64,000 bases of DNA from Maricaulis sp048268525 (GTDB taxonomy: Bacteria > Pseudomonadota > Alphaproteobacteria > Caulobacterales > Maricaulaceae). A program made the position numbers and the translations under genes. Location: contig NZ_JBLWVH010000004.1 of the NCBI RefSeq assembly GCF_048268525.1, positions 95,949 to 159,948 of the forward strand, read 5' to 3'. Below are positions 15,523-24,321 of the stretch, in pieces; the stretch's first letter is position 1, and each line of letters starts with the position of its first letter. The notes beneath the pieces were generated by a model that was given only the letters and a program-made list of their open reading frames with translations, had not been told where the DNA came from and did no database searches.

Positions 15523-15759
15523 CTAGCGGCGGGTGGTACCACCACGCTTGGCGATAAGCCCTTCGCGCTGCGCCCGCTTGCGGGCCAGCTTGCGCGCACG
15601 GCGAATGGCTTCAGCCTTCTGGCGAGCCTTTTTCTCCGAGGGCTTCTCGTAATGGTTACGACGCTTCATTTCGCGGAAAGTACCTTCCCGCTGCATCTTC
15701 TTTTTCAGCGCGCGGAGCGCTTGCTCCACGTTATTGTCGCGCACAACGATCTGTACGAT
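15523..15759 (-). CDS. rpsU: 30S ribosomal protein S21, apparent AUC start
   Basis: The 78-residue product has the S21 sequence VQIVVRDNNVEQALRALKKK and REMKRRNHYEKPSEKKAR, with the basic C-terminal extension usual in alphaproteobacteria. At the position where S21 proteins start with Met there is an ATC codon (15757-15759). A GGAGAGAG Shine-Dalgarno sequence precedes it at ideal spacing, and no in-frame ATG lies near. The only conventional in-frame alternative is a GTG at 15801, which would add 14 non-homologous residues and has no ribosome-binding site. I therefore infer initiation at AUC. S21 is a small-subunit protein involved in initiation. Confidence 0.85.
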   Translation of the reverse strand: MVQIVVRDNNVEQALRALKKKMQREGTFREMKRRNHYEKPSEKKARQKAEAIRRARKLARKRAQREGLIAKRGGTTRR

Positions 15760-15913
15760 GGCTCTCTCTCCATTAGGTTGGACGCGAGGGCCATTCCTCA
15801 CGCCACTAGTTCGCCAGAGGCGGGGCTACTAGCAGGCCTGCGACCACGTGTCCACACTGTCAGCACACACGGGCGAGGTGACGAAGTCACTGCACTGGTC
15901 TAGACAGTTCGAC

Positions 15914-16591
15914 ATGATGGAAGCCGAAACCCTGCCCCGCTCCGTGAAGGATAGCACACGCGACGCGCTTTTAGAGTCGATTCTACCGTTGGCGGCCTTT
16001 GATGGCTGGACCAATGACAGTTTCGACCAGGCCGTCACCGATGCCGGCATCGATCGGGGTCAGGCCCTGCTGGCCTGCCCGCGCGGTGCGCTCGACCTGA
16101 TCGTGCGCTGGTCAAGGCAGCTCGACCTCGCCGTGGTGGCCGCCGTCCGCGATGCCGATATCAGGGCGATGAAGATCCGCGAACGGGTCCGATTCGGGGT
16201 CATGGCCCGTCTGGAAGCCATCGGACCGCACGAAGAAGCCGCCCGTCGCGCCCGCGCCCGCCTGATGCTACCGGATGCCGCCAGCGAGGCCCCGCAGCTG
16301 CTGTGGGCCACCGCCGACACGATCTGGCGCGCCATCGGCGACACCTCGACCGATGTGAACTTCTATTCCAAGCGCACCATACTGGCCGGTGTCTATGGCT
16401 CGACCCTGTCGACCTGGCTGAACGAGGCCGATCTGGAAAAGACCGAGGCCCAGGCCTTCCTCGACCGCCGCATCCAGAATGTGATGGATTTCGAGAAGAC
16501 CAAGGCCAATATCGCCAAGCTCACCGCCGACCTGCCCGACCTCGCCGGCCTGCTCGGCAAGCTGCGCCACGGACCGGGCCCGCGGGTCTAG
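15914..16591 (+). CDS. COQ9-family ubiquinone biosynthesis protein
   Basis: The 225-residue protein shows the COQ9 pattern: FDGWTNDSFDQAVTDAGID near residues 31-49, ALLACPRGALDLI, and DVNFYSKRTILAGVYGSTL with STWLNE in the C-terminal half. COQ9 is a TetR-fold lipid-binding protein that presents ubiquinone intermediates to COQ7, and bacterial copies occur in alphaproteobacteria. No strong ribosome-binding site is visible, so the start at 15914 is provisional. It is divergent from rpsU and converges with the phosphatase gene, overlapping by 4 bases. Confidence 0.9.
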   Translation: MMEAETLPRSVKDSTRDALLESILPLAAFDGWTNDSFDQAVTDAGIDRGQALLACPRGALDLIVRWSRQLDLAVVAAVRDADIRAMKIRERVRFGVMARLEAIGPHEEAARRARARLMLPDAASEAPQLLWATADTIWRAIGDTSTDVNFYSKRTILAGVYGSTLSTWLNEADLEKTEAQAFLDRRIQNVMDFEKTKANIAKLTADLPDLAGLLGKLRHGPGPRV

Positions 16592-17367
16592 CGATCGTCC
16601 TGCGACCAGCGCGGTGAGTGGAACCAGGTGTCGTGTGCCGGGACCTGGACATAGTCCCGCTCGGGCCAGCGCAGGGCTGTGAGGTGGCCGCCAAAGACAC
16701 AGCCGGTATCGATGCAGAGCACATTGTTTCGCTCGCGCACCTGCGGCTCGGCGACATGGCCATGCACGACCGTCGGCTCACCGGCATAATTGCGCGCCCA
16801 GTCACGGCGGATCGGCAGGCCATGCTCGTCACGATCACCCGTCACCTCGCCATACATGGCAAAGGCGCGCACGCGGCGACTGTCCTCGCCATGCATGTCC
16901 GAGGGAACACCGGCATGGGCGACTATCAGAGCACCACCATCGAGGATCAGATGATGCGGTAATGACTCGATGAAACCCGCCATCTCACGGTGAAACGCGT
17001 CCGGCTCGGCAGACATCTGTTCGATGGTCTCTTCGATCCCGTGCGTGATCTTCACATCACGGCCCGCCAGCCAGCGCCGGAATTTGTCGTCATGATTGCC
17101 GACCACGCAATAACCGCGACCGCCAGTGACGGTCGCGTGCACGGTCCGCAGCACGCCGGGACTGTCGGGCCCGCGATCAACGAGATCACCGAGAAAGACC
17201 GGCCGGCGGCCTTCGGGATGGTGCCAGTCATGCACATCGCGCCGGTCATAGCCCAGCTGTTCGAGCAAGCTCACCAGCTCGCCGAAACAACCATGAACAT
17301 CGCCAATCAGGTCGAACGGGCCGCGGTCATGGATAAAGGCGCGCGGGTCGGGGGGCGTCCGGATCAT
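16588..17367 (-). CDS. metallophosphoesterase (PrpE/ApaH-like)
   Basis: The 259-residue protein has the calcineurin-type motifs GDVHG (residues 22-26), GDLVDRG, GNHD, and later HAGVP and GHV, which bind the two metals. The order and spacing resemble PrpE-type diadenosine tetraphosphatases and related serine/threonine phosphatases. The substrate may be Ap4A or a phosphoprotein. The gene lies 40 bases after purK on the same strand and could be part of the purEK operon. Confidence 0.88.
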   Translation of the reverse strand: MIRTPPDPRAFIHDRGPFDLIGDVHGCFGELVSLLEQLGYDRRDVHDWHHPEGRRPVFLGDLVDRGPDSPGVLRTVHATVTGGRGYCVVGNHDDKFRRWLAGRDVKITHGIEETIEQMSAEPDAFHREMAGFIESLPHHLILDGGALIVAHAGVPSDMHGEDSRRVRAFAMYGEVTGDRDEHGLPIRRDWARNYAGEPTVVHGHVAEPQVRERNNVLCIDTGCVFGGHLTALRWPERDYVQVPAHDTWFHSPRWSQDDR

Positions 17368-17407
17368 GCCCTTAACATAAGGGGTCCGTCGGCCATTGGA
17401 AGCGCGC

Positions 17408-18487
17408 TCAGAGCGGGGAGAGCCGGTTTACATGCCCCATCTTGCGACCGGCGCGGGTCTCGCGCTTGCCATAGAGATGAAGGCGCGCCTGCGGATCAGC
17501 CGCGAGATCAGCCCAGACATCGGCGTCATGGCCGATCAGATTGGTCATCACGCAGGCCGAGTGGGCCGACGGGTCGCCCAGCGGCCAACCGGCGACGGCG
17601 CGCATGTGCTGTTCGAACTGGTCGCAGCCACAGCCATCCATGGTCCAGTGACCGGTATTGTGCACGCGCGGGGCGATCTCATTGACGATCAGCTCGCCCT
17701 CGCCAAGGTCGAACAGCTCGACTGCAAATACGCCGACATGATCCAGCCCGTCACCCAGGGCGCGGGCAATCTGCAGGGCGCGGTCCTGGGTGGCGCTGTC
17801 GAGCCGTGGAGCCGGGGCGGTGGTGGTCTTGAGGATGCCGTCTCCATGGACATTCTCGGTCAGCGGATAGGCCAGAACCTCGCCGCTCACCGAGCGGGCG
17901 GCCACGACCGAGAGTTCACGCCGGAACGCCGCCGCGCCCTCGAGGATGGCCGGCTGCTGGCCGATCGCCTCCCAGGCGATGCGGGCATCGCTCTCGCTGC
18001 GGATCCAGGCCTGGCCCTTGCCGTCATACCCAAAGCGCCGCGTCTTCAGCAGGGCGGGCAGGCCGATATCCTCGATCGCCGCTTCGAGGCCGTCGATATC
18101 GTCAACCTGGGCGAAGGGGACCGTCTTCACGCCCTGCTGGTTGATGAAATGCTTCTCGATGAAACGGTCCTGGGTCAGCTCCAGAGACCTGGCGCCCGGA
18201 CGCAGGGGGGCGGCCGCCGCAGCGATGGCCACGGTTTCGACCGGGACATTCTCGAACTCATAGGTGATCGCGTCGCAGCGATTGGCGAAATTCGCCACCG
18301 CACCGGCATCATCCCAGGGCGCACAATAGCTGCGCGCGGCGACACGGCTGGCCGGGCAATCGGGCTCGGGATCATAGATATGGACGTCAAAGCCCAGCGC
18401 CGCGCCGGCCGTGGCCAGCATGCGGCCCAGCTGACCGCCGCCGAGGATTCCGATCACACTGCCCAGGGCCAGTGGCGCATCGCTCAT
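17408..18487 (-). CDS. purK: N5-carboxyaminoimidazole ribonucleotide synthase
   Basis: The 359-residue ATP-grasp enzyme starts with GSVIGILGGGQLGRML and has the PurK motifs YEFENVPVE, LKTRRFGYDGKGQ, ELSVVAARS and NEIAPRVHNTGHWT. It converts AIR, ATP and bicarbonate to N5-CAIR in purine biosynthesis. It follows purE by 4 bases, the classical purEK arrangement. Length and motifs are normal. Confidence 0.96.
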   Translation of the reverse strand: MSDAPLALGSVIGILGGGQLGRMLATAGAALGFDVHIYDPEPDCPASRVAARSYCAPWDDAGAVANFANRCDAITYEFENVPVETVAIAAAAAPLRPGARSLELTQDRFIEKHFINQQGVKTVPFAQVDDIDGLEAAIEDIGLPALLKTRRFGYDGKGQAWIRSESDARIAWEAIGQQPAILEGAAAFRRELSVVAARSVSGEVLAYPLTENVHGDGILKTTTAPAPRLDSATQDRALQIARALGDGLDHVGVFAVELFDLGEGELIVNEIAPRVHNTGHWTMDGCGCDQFEQHMRAVAGWPLGDPSAHSACVMTNLIGHDADVWADLAADPQARLHLYGKRETRAGRKMGHVNRLSPL

Positions 18488-18491
18488 GATG

Positions 18492-19025
18492 TCAGTCCTC
18501 GACCGTCACCGGAACGCTGTCGGTCTGGGCCTGGCGCCAGGCGTCGAGACGTTCGGCGACACCGGCATCCATCAGCGACAGGATGGAGGCGGCCAGAAGT
18601 CCGGCATTCTTGGCACCGGCATCGCCGATGGCCAGCGTGCCGACCGGCACGCCGCCCGGCATCTGCACGATGGAAAGCAGGCTGTCCTGACCGTTCAGGG
18701 TCTTGGATTTCACCGGCACACCGAGCACCGGCAGGCTGGTCATCGAGGCAACCATGCCCGGCAGGTGCGCCGCACCGCCGGCACCGGCGATCACCACCTT
18801 GATGCCACGACCACGCGCGGCCTTGGAAAACTCGACCAGACGGTCCGGCGTCCGGTGAGCGGATACGACCTGTGTCTCGTAAGCGATCCCCAGATCATCC
18901 AGAACATGGGCCGCCTTCTTCATCGTCGGCCAGTCCGAGCGCGAGCCCATGATGATGGCGACGTCGACGATGGCTGCGGACGGGGCTGCGGGAGAATTCG
19001 GGGACTGGGGCGATACTTCGCTCAT
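18492..19025 (-). CDS. purE: N5-carboxyaminoimidazole ribonucleotide mutase
   Basis: The 177-residue protein contains IIMGSRSDWPTMKKA, VVSAHRTPDR, VIAGAGGAAHLPGM and GVPVKSKTLNGQDSLLSI, all signatures of PurE class I. It rearranges N5-CAIR to CAIR. The N-terminus carries a short Ser/Pro/Ala-rich extension of about 20 residues before the enzyme core. A GGAAG site precedes the ATG at 19025. It is the first gene of the purEK unit. Confidence 0.96.
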   Translation of the reverse strand: MSEVSPQSPNSPAAPSAAIVDVAIIMGSRSDWPTMKKAAHVLDDLGIAYETQVVSAHRTPDRLVEFSKAARGRGIKVVIAGAGGAAHLPGMVASMTSLPVLGVPVKSKTLNGQDSLLSIVQMPGGVPVGTLAIGDAGAKNAGLLAASILSLMDAGVAERLDAWRQAQTDSVPVTVED

Positions 19026-19195
19026 GACGCTTCCTGCGCGGGAATAAGGAAGCGCGCGACCATAACTCTGACCGCGTGAAGGTCAAGATGATCCCGCAAA
19101 ACCGGGGCAATCGGGCGCAAATCGGGACCTGTTTGACCGTTTCTTAACCACACTTGGCGAGCCTGAGCGTGAACAGAATCGAATTGGAACGTGCC

Positions 19196-19933
19196 ATGCG
19201 CATCGGACCGACCTCCCCGACCGGGAACATTTCCCGCCCCGGCAAGACCGACAAAGCCCGCCGTGGCAGCGAGACGAGCGCGACCGCCGCGCCGTCGGAT
19301 GCCGCCTCCATCATGGGCGTGCCGGAAGCCGAACTGACCCCGAATGTCCAGCGCGCCCTGTTATCGCTGATGGGTGAAGTCGATCAGCTCCGCAAGGAAA
19401 CCGAACGCCTGCGCGGACGGGTCCGTGAACTGGAATCCCTGGCCGATCACGATGTCATGTTGCCGGTCCTGAACCGCCGCGCCTTCCTGCGCGAAGTCAG
19501 CCGCGCCCTGGCCCTGGCCGAGCGCCACAATGCGCCATCTGCCCTGGTCTATTTCGACCTCAACGGCTTCAAGGCGATCAACGACCAGTACGGGCACGCT
19601 GCCGGTGACGCCGCCCTGCACCATGTCTCCAACCTCCTCACCGCCCACATTCGCGAAACCGACGCTGTCGGCCGGCTCGGCGGCGATGAATTTGCGGTGG
19701 TGCTGACGCTGACCGGCGCCGAGGGCGCACAAGTAAAGGCCCAGGAATTGGCCGACCGGATATCGACAACGCCGTTCGATTATGCCGGACGGAAACTGAC
19801 CGTCGGCACGGCCTGGGGCTGTCAGCCCCTGCAGGCCGGCAGCAAGGCCGAAGAGGTCATGGCCAGCGCCGATGCGGCAATGTATGCCTGCAAGCAAGCG
19901 CAGAAGTCCGACGCCGAGCGCAAACAGGCCTGA
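19196..19933 (+). CDS. GGDEF-domain diguanylate cyclase
   Basis: The 245-residue protein has a disordered N-terminus, a short coiled coil (MGEVDQLRKETERLRGRVREL) and a C-terminal GGDEF domain with the intact active-site motif GGDEF in GRLGGDEFAVVL. A RETD sequence five residues before it matches the RxxD inhibitory I-site. It should make cyclic di-GMP with product feedback. No membrane segment or sensor domain is present, so localisation may come from partners. The ATG at 19196 has GGAA upstream; a TTG at 19154 is a weaker alternative. Confidence 0.9.
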   Translation: MRIGPTSPTGNISRPGKTDKARRGSETSATAAPSDAASIMGVPEAELTPNVQRALLSLMGEVDQLRKETERLRGRVRELESLADHDVMLPVLNRRAFLREVSRALALAERHNAPSALVYFDLNGFKAINDQYGHAAGDAALHHVSNLLTAHIRETDAVGRLGGDEFAVVLTLTGAEGAQVKAQELADRISTTPFDYAGRKLTVGTAWGCQPLQAGSKAEEVMASADAAMYACKQAQKSDAERKQA

Positions 19934-19960
19934 CGGCAGTCAGGGCCGAGCCGTCGCCGG

Positions 19961-20173
19961 TCAGGCGATGATGTCGGGTGTCAGCTGGTCTTCCAGGTGC
20001 GAGATCGCATCCTTGATCCGCAGCTTTTCCTTTTTCAGACGCGCGTATTTGAGCTGGTCGATCACCCCGTTTTCGGTCAGCGCGTCAACCTCGTGATTGA
20101 GGGCGATGTGCTGTTCACGCAAACCCTCGATCTTCTCGGTCAGCGTCTGCTGGTCCAGGAATTCTCCGTCCAT
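19961..20173 (-). CDS. YdcH-family (DUF465) small coiled-coil protein
   Basis: The 70-residue product is almost entirely helical and charged, with the DUF465 signature YARLKKEKLRIKDAISHLE at its C-terminal half. Members are small alpha-helical hairpins of unknown function. A second member of the family is encoded at 24998-25186. It converges with the diguanylate cyclase gene. Confidence 0.85.
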   Translation of the reverse strand: MDGEFLDQQTLTEKIEGLREQHIALNHEVDALTENGVIDQLKYARLKKEKLRIKDAISHLEDQLTPDIIA

Positions 20174-20527
20174 TCCTCAGCCGTCTCTTTCTGATCTGGT
20201 CCTGATCCGGTCGCAGCCCTCGTCGAACCGGCATCCCGTGGATTGTCATGCCGCGGACTGTCACCCCGCACGAAACCGGTTCGGCATCACGAGCCGTTTG
20301 TGCGCGCACATCTGCGTGGCGCTGCGCATAGGGTACCGGCATTCGTCGGTCAAATAAATTGCCGATCACGCTGCACATGCGAATAGCGGTCCTCGATCGC
20401 GCCTCCACCCACCCTGTGATCACGCGCGCCGCGAAACCGGTTTCATCAAAATACTGTCCATTTCCCTCCAGAGGTGTAGCGTGGAGCCCGACACGTCAGC
20501 CGACCTGGCACGAAGGGGGACCCTGCC
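20174..20527. other. 354-bp intergenic region
   Basis: This lies between the divergent DUF465 gene and the lipoprotein gene and must hold both promoters. I see no convincing gene, repeat or terminator. A relatively AT-rich patch around 20345-20365 may mark a promoter. Confidence 0.5.
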
Positions 20528-21016
20528 ATGACACGATCCTTGAAATCCGCGCTTGTCCTGATGACCGCAATGCTACCTCTGGCGGCCTGCGGTGGCGGTA
20601 CAAACGAAGCCGGGACAGACGGCATCGGCAACGACAGCCCGGGCGGTTCTGAATCCGGGGAAACCATTGTGGCGATGGAACAGGACCTGGGCGGCATCCA
20701 GTCCCAGACCGGTGCCAATCTCGACCTGCCGGACGGCTTTCCCGACGATGTGGCGCATTATCCGGGCCTCAACATCTACGGGGCCAATGCGATTGCGGGC
20801 ATGGGATTTTCTCTCGCTGCCCTGGCCGACGGCACGCCGGACGAAGTCGCGAACTTCTATTCCCGCGAGATGGTGGCATTGGGATGGACCGAAGCCGCCA
20901 ACGCGCCCAGCGGCCCCGGCCATATGTTGCGGTTCGAGAAGGGTAGTCGCACCTTCACTGTCAATCTCATTCCCAATGGCGACACCACAACGCTGTCGGC
21001 AACAGCGCTCAACTAG
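20528..21016 (+). CDS. predicted lipoprotein of unknown function
   Basis: The 162-residue product starts with a lipoprotein signal peptide ending in the lipobox LAAC at Cys22, followed by a Gly/Asn/Ser-rich linker and a domain of about 90 residues (FPDDVAHYPGLNIYGANA onward) that ends in NGDTTTLSATALN. The C-terminal part has the look of a small alpha-beta domain found in bacterial lipoproteins, but I cannot name it. It is first in a four-gene same-strand cluster that ends with a VWA protein. Confidence 0.75.
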   Translation: MTRSLKSALVLMTAMLPLAACGGGTNEAGTDGIGNDSPGGSESGETIVAMEQDLGGIQSQTGANLDLPDGFPDDVAHYPGLNIYGANAIAGMGFSLAALADGTPDEVANFYSREMVALGWTEAANAPSGPGHMLRFEKGSRTFTVNLIPNGDTTTLSATALN

Positions 21017-21025
21017 GGTGCCGCC

Positions 21026-21424
21026 ATGTCGCGACCCTTGGCCCGTTTCGGACTGAGCCTGCCCGTCATCCTCGCGGCCGTGCTCCTCGCTTTCGCCCTT
21101 GGCACCTATCTGGGCGGCCGATTTCTTGTGCCGCCCGGGCAGGGGCTGGCCGCGCCGGCCGAGGCGATGGGCTATGGCCTGCTCGCCGCCCTGATCGGCC
21201 TCGCGATCTCGGTTTTGGCGGCGATCAGGCTGCCGTTGAAAGCGCTTGGTATCTGCGCCCTGGCCGGGATTGTGGGCCTTGCCGGACTGGCAGCGTTCGT
21301 CGCCATCAAACTGATGGCGACCGAGCCGGCAGACCAGGACGGGACCAACGAGCTGCCTCCTCCCCGCACGACGGCCGTGCCGGAAGCAGCACCTGACACC
21401 CCCGGCGACGGGAGGCGGCCATGA
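21026..21424 (+). CDS. three-helix membrane protein of unknown function
   Basis: The 132-residue product has three hydrophobic segments (about residues 6-30, 44-66, 70-93) and a polar, Pro-rich C-terminal tail. The family is not recognised. It starts nine bases after the lipoprotein gene and overlaps the next gene by 4 bases (ATGA), indicating an operon. Confidence 0.65.
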   Translation: MSRPLARFGLSLPVILAAVLLAFALGTYLGGRFLVPPGQGLAAPAEAMGYGLLAALIGLAISVLAAIRLPLKALGICALAGIVGLAGLAAFVAIKLMATEPADQDGTNELPPPRTTAVPEAAPDTPGDGRRP

Positions 21425-22425
21425 GTATTGCGACAATCGCCGAACGTGCCCTCATACTGCTCGCCATCGGCATGCTCGCCCTGACCGGGGCGAATGCCGA
21501 CGCCGACAACTGCCAGTCGGGCCCGATGCATCATGCCGTCCCGGTCAGCGGCGAGGTGTCCGGAGCGCGCCAGTTTGCCAGCGACCTTGGTTTTGGCTGG
21601 ACCTTCCAGCTCGCGCCCGCACCGCATGGCTGGGACATCAATGTGCTGGATGAAAGCGGCTATAATCTCGCGCTTGCCACCTTGCCCGTCCATGGCGATA
21701 CCAATCCGCGCTTCCTGTATGGCTGGCATTTCCGCAATTCAGCCAATACCGGCCCCAATGAGGGCGACGTCAACGCGCCCCAGCGCGAGCGTCGGTTCAC
21801 CCTCAATGATCCGCGCGGCGGCGCATTCCGCGAGAACGGGCTGGGCTGGCTGGACATTGTCGATTTCGGACTGGCCGACCTCCAGCCCGGCGAGCGGGCC
21901 CGCATGGTCTACCTCCGGTTCAACGCCTGTGTGGTTGTCCCCAAGACCGACGAGGAGCGTGCCCGTGAACTGGACGCGCTCAGCCCGGTCTATATCGACG
22001 ACGAGTTGGAGCTGATCCGCACCTGCGGCCTGGATCTCGCCTATCGTCCTGAGGCCTGGGTGATGCCGCGCCTGCTGAATGGTGATTTCGACGCCGATGG
22101 CGCCCATGATTTCGCCGTGCCGATCGTGCGCGAGGCGGATGGCCAGCACGGCATCGCGATCTGCCGCGCCGGAACATGGACTTCCATTCACGGCATCGAC
22201 GACGCCCCGCCCGGCAGCGATCTTGTCCCCGGCTACTTCAACCAGGTCGAGGCTTGGAGCCTCGGCCCGCGCGACGCTTTGCCCGCATATGTCGGTGATC
22301 CGGGACTACCCGCCGGGGCCGGTGACGCCCTCACGATCGAGCGGATCGAGAAGTCCGCCTACAGCCTTTATTGGGACGGCACCGCCTTTCGCAGCCATCA
22401 CCATTACACACTGGTTGAACCCTAG
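21421..22425 (+). CDS. predicted exported protein of unknown function
   Basis: The 334-residue product has a signal peptide with probable cleavage near residues 26-28 (GANADA). The mature part has a domain of about 130 residues with aromatic-rich strands (FGWTFQLAPAPHGWDINV, YGWHFRNSANTGPNEGDVN) followed by a second half containing DFDADGAHDFAVPIV, which resembles a calcium-binding FG-GAP/VCBS-like repeat. No enzyme motif is visible. It sits between a membrane protein and a VWA protein in the same apparent operon. Confidence 0.7.
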   Translation: MSIATIAERALILLAIGMLALTGANADADNCQSGPMHHAVPVSGEVSGARQFASDLGFGWTFQLAPAPHGWDINVLDESGYNLALATLPVHGDTNPRFLYGWHFRNSANTGPNEGDVNAPQRERRFTLNDPRGGAFRENGLGWLDIVDFGLADLQPGERARMVYLRFNACVVVPKTDEERARELDALSPVYIDDELELIRTCGLDLAYRPEAWVMPRLLNGDFDADGAHDFAVPIVREADGQHGIAICRAGTWTSIHGIDDAPPGSDLVPGYFNQVEAWSLGPRDALPAYVGDPGLPAGAGDALTIERIEKSAYSLYWDGTAFRSHHHYTLVEP

Positions 22426-22434
22426 GAGACCGCC

Positions 22435-24315
22435 ATGCGCTTTCTGATCGGGCTAAGCGCCCTCATCCTGCTGGCGATCAGCCCGGCATTCGCCCAGGAC
22501 TGGCAGATCAGTGCACCTTCACAGGCGCATATCCGGCAGGATATCGAGGTCGACTGGATCGCCCCTGAAGCTCGTGGAGACATCCTCGAAATTCGCCCCG
22601 CCGACGGGGAAGGGCGCCGGCTCTCCTACGCCTACACCCAGAACAATCCCCAAGTGATCATGGCACCGGAGCCACCGGGTGAGTATTTGCTCGTCTATGT
22701 GTCCGGCGGCGAGGTCCGCGCCAGCCAGCCGCTGAGCGTGACCTTGCCCGATGCGTCAATCTCGGCGCCCGCAGCGGTCAGCGCCGGTGAAGCGGTCAGT
22801 GTCGACTGGACCGGGCCGGTGAGCCGCAGTGACCGGCTGACCTTCGCCGAACGCGATGGCGAACCGATACGCGGCACCAGCTATGCCTATGTCGGCAATC
22901 TGCGCGGCGGGCCGGCCTCGATGCGCGCACCGGCAGACGCGGGACGCTACGACCTTGTCTATGTAAGTGGTTCGACCATCCTCGCGCGCACCCCGATCGA
23001 GGTCGGCGGTATCGAGGCGACCCTGTCCGCCCCGGCGGAAGTTTTCCAGGGCGGCGCGGTCCGGGTGAGCTGGATCGGACCGGAAAACAGCCAGGACCGC
23101 ATCACCTTTGCCGAGCGCGACGGCGAACCCCTGCCCGCTGCCAGCTATACCTATGTCGGCAATGCCGGCGCCGATGACAGCGCCATCCTGACCGCCTCGG
23201 AGACGCTGGGCGCCTATGACATCGTCTATGTCTCCAGCGGCCGGGTCATCGGTCGCACGCCCATCGATGTGGTCGCCGCCCATATCGATCTCGAAGCCCC
23301 TGACCAGACCCGGGCCTATGTGCTGTTCACCGCCACATGGACTGGAGCCGGCAATCAGGGCGACCGGGTCGATATGCGCGATGCCGACGGCGCGCTGGCC
23401 AGCTTTCGCTATATCGATCCCAATTCTCCGGACGTGCTGATTGGCGCGCCGGCCGAGCCGGGCGATTACACGCTCATCTATCTCAGCCGGGGCGGTCGCG
23501 AGATGGCGCGGCGGGCGATCTCCATCCTGCCCCCACCGGCGGAGCCGGGACAATTGCTGGTCGAACATGGCCGCGCCGCGCTCGGTCCCGAGGATGCAGT
23601 CGGCGTGATCCTCGATGCGTCCGGATCAATGCTCCAACGGGTCGGTCCGGAACGCCGCATCGCCATCGCGCGCGACACGCTGACCGGTCTGGTCAATGAG
23701 GCGATCCCCGCCGGGACCGGCTTTGCCCTTCGGGTCTTCGGCCATCGCGAAGCCGACAGCTGCCGCACCGATCTGGAACTCCCCCTAGCGCCGCTCGACC
23801 CGGCAGCTGCCAGCGGTGTGATCGCCGGTATCAACGCCATGAATCTCGCCCGCACACCGCTGGGTCGTTCAATCGAGTTGACCGCCAGTGACCTCGCCGA
23901 CGTGACCGGTAAACGCGTGCTGATCGTGCTGACCGATGGCGAGGAAACCTGCGACGGTGACGCCGCGGCAGCGATCCAGGGCCTGCGCGATCGCGGCTGG
24001 GACATTCGCGTCAACATCGTCGGCTTCGCCATTGATGACGACACGCTGGAAGCCGAATTCGGCGCCTGGGCCGCCAGTGGCGGCGGCGAGTATTTCGGCG
24101 CTGCTGACGGCGCCGAACTGGCCGACGCGCTGACCCGCGCTGTCACCGGTCCTTATGAAGTGGTTGATCCGGAGAGCGGTGAAGCCATTGCCACAGGTCG
24201 CTCCGGCGAGCTGCTGACGCTGGCCGCCGGCAGCTATGTCATCCGATGGGGCAATGATGGCGAAACCCGGATTGAAGTCGTGGCCGGTGATGTCACCCGC
24301 ATCACGCTGGAATAG
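22435..24315 (+). CDS. exported von Willebrand factor A protein with four N-terminal repeats
   Basis: The 626-residue product has a signal peptide (cleavage after SPAFA), then four repeats of about 85 residues (roughly 22-103, 104-190, 191-280, 281-366). Each has the pattern W-x-GP...D-R-...SY-x-YV and ends in YDLVYVSG-like strands. A VWA domain follows (about 388-555) with the MIDAS motif DASGS at 394-398, later residues ARTPLG and LTDGEE. A C-terminal beta domain of about 70 residues closes the protein. It is a likely periplasmic or surface metal-dependent adhesion protein. It is the last gene of the cluster starting at 20528. Confidence 0.85.
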   Translation: MRFLIGLSALILLAISPAFAQDWQISAPSQAHIRQDIEVDWIAPEARGDILEIRPADGEGRRLSYAYTQNNPQVIMAPEPPGEYLLVYVSGGEVRASQPLSVTLPDASISAPAAVSAGEAVSVDWTGPVSRSDRLTFAERDGEPIRGTSYAYVGNLRGGPASMRAPADAGRYDLVYVSGSTILARTPIEVGGIEATLSAPAEVFQGGAVRVSWIGPENSQDRITFAERDGEPLPAASYTYVGNAGADDSAILTASETLGAYDIVYVSSGRVIGRTPIDVVAAHIDLEAPDQTRAYVLFTATWTGAGNQGDRVDMRDADGALASFRYIDPNSPDVLIGAPAEPGDYTLIYLSRGGREMARRAISILPPPAEPGQLLVEHGRAALGPEDAVGVILDASGSMLQRVGPERRIAIARDTLTGLVNEAIPAGTGFALRVFGHREADSCRTDLELPLAPLDPAAASGVIAGINAMNLARTPLGRSIELTASDLADVTGKRVLIVLTDGEETCDGDAAAAIQGLRDRGWDIRVNIVGFAIDDDTLEAEFGAWAASGGGEYFGAADGAELADALTRAVTGPYEVVDPESGEAIATGRSGELLTLAAGSYVIRWGNDGETRIEVVAGDVTRITLE

Positions 24316-24321
24316 CCGGCG

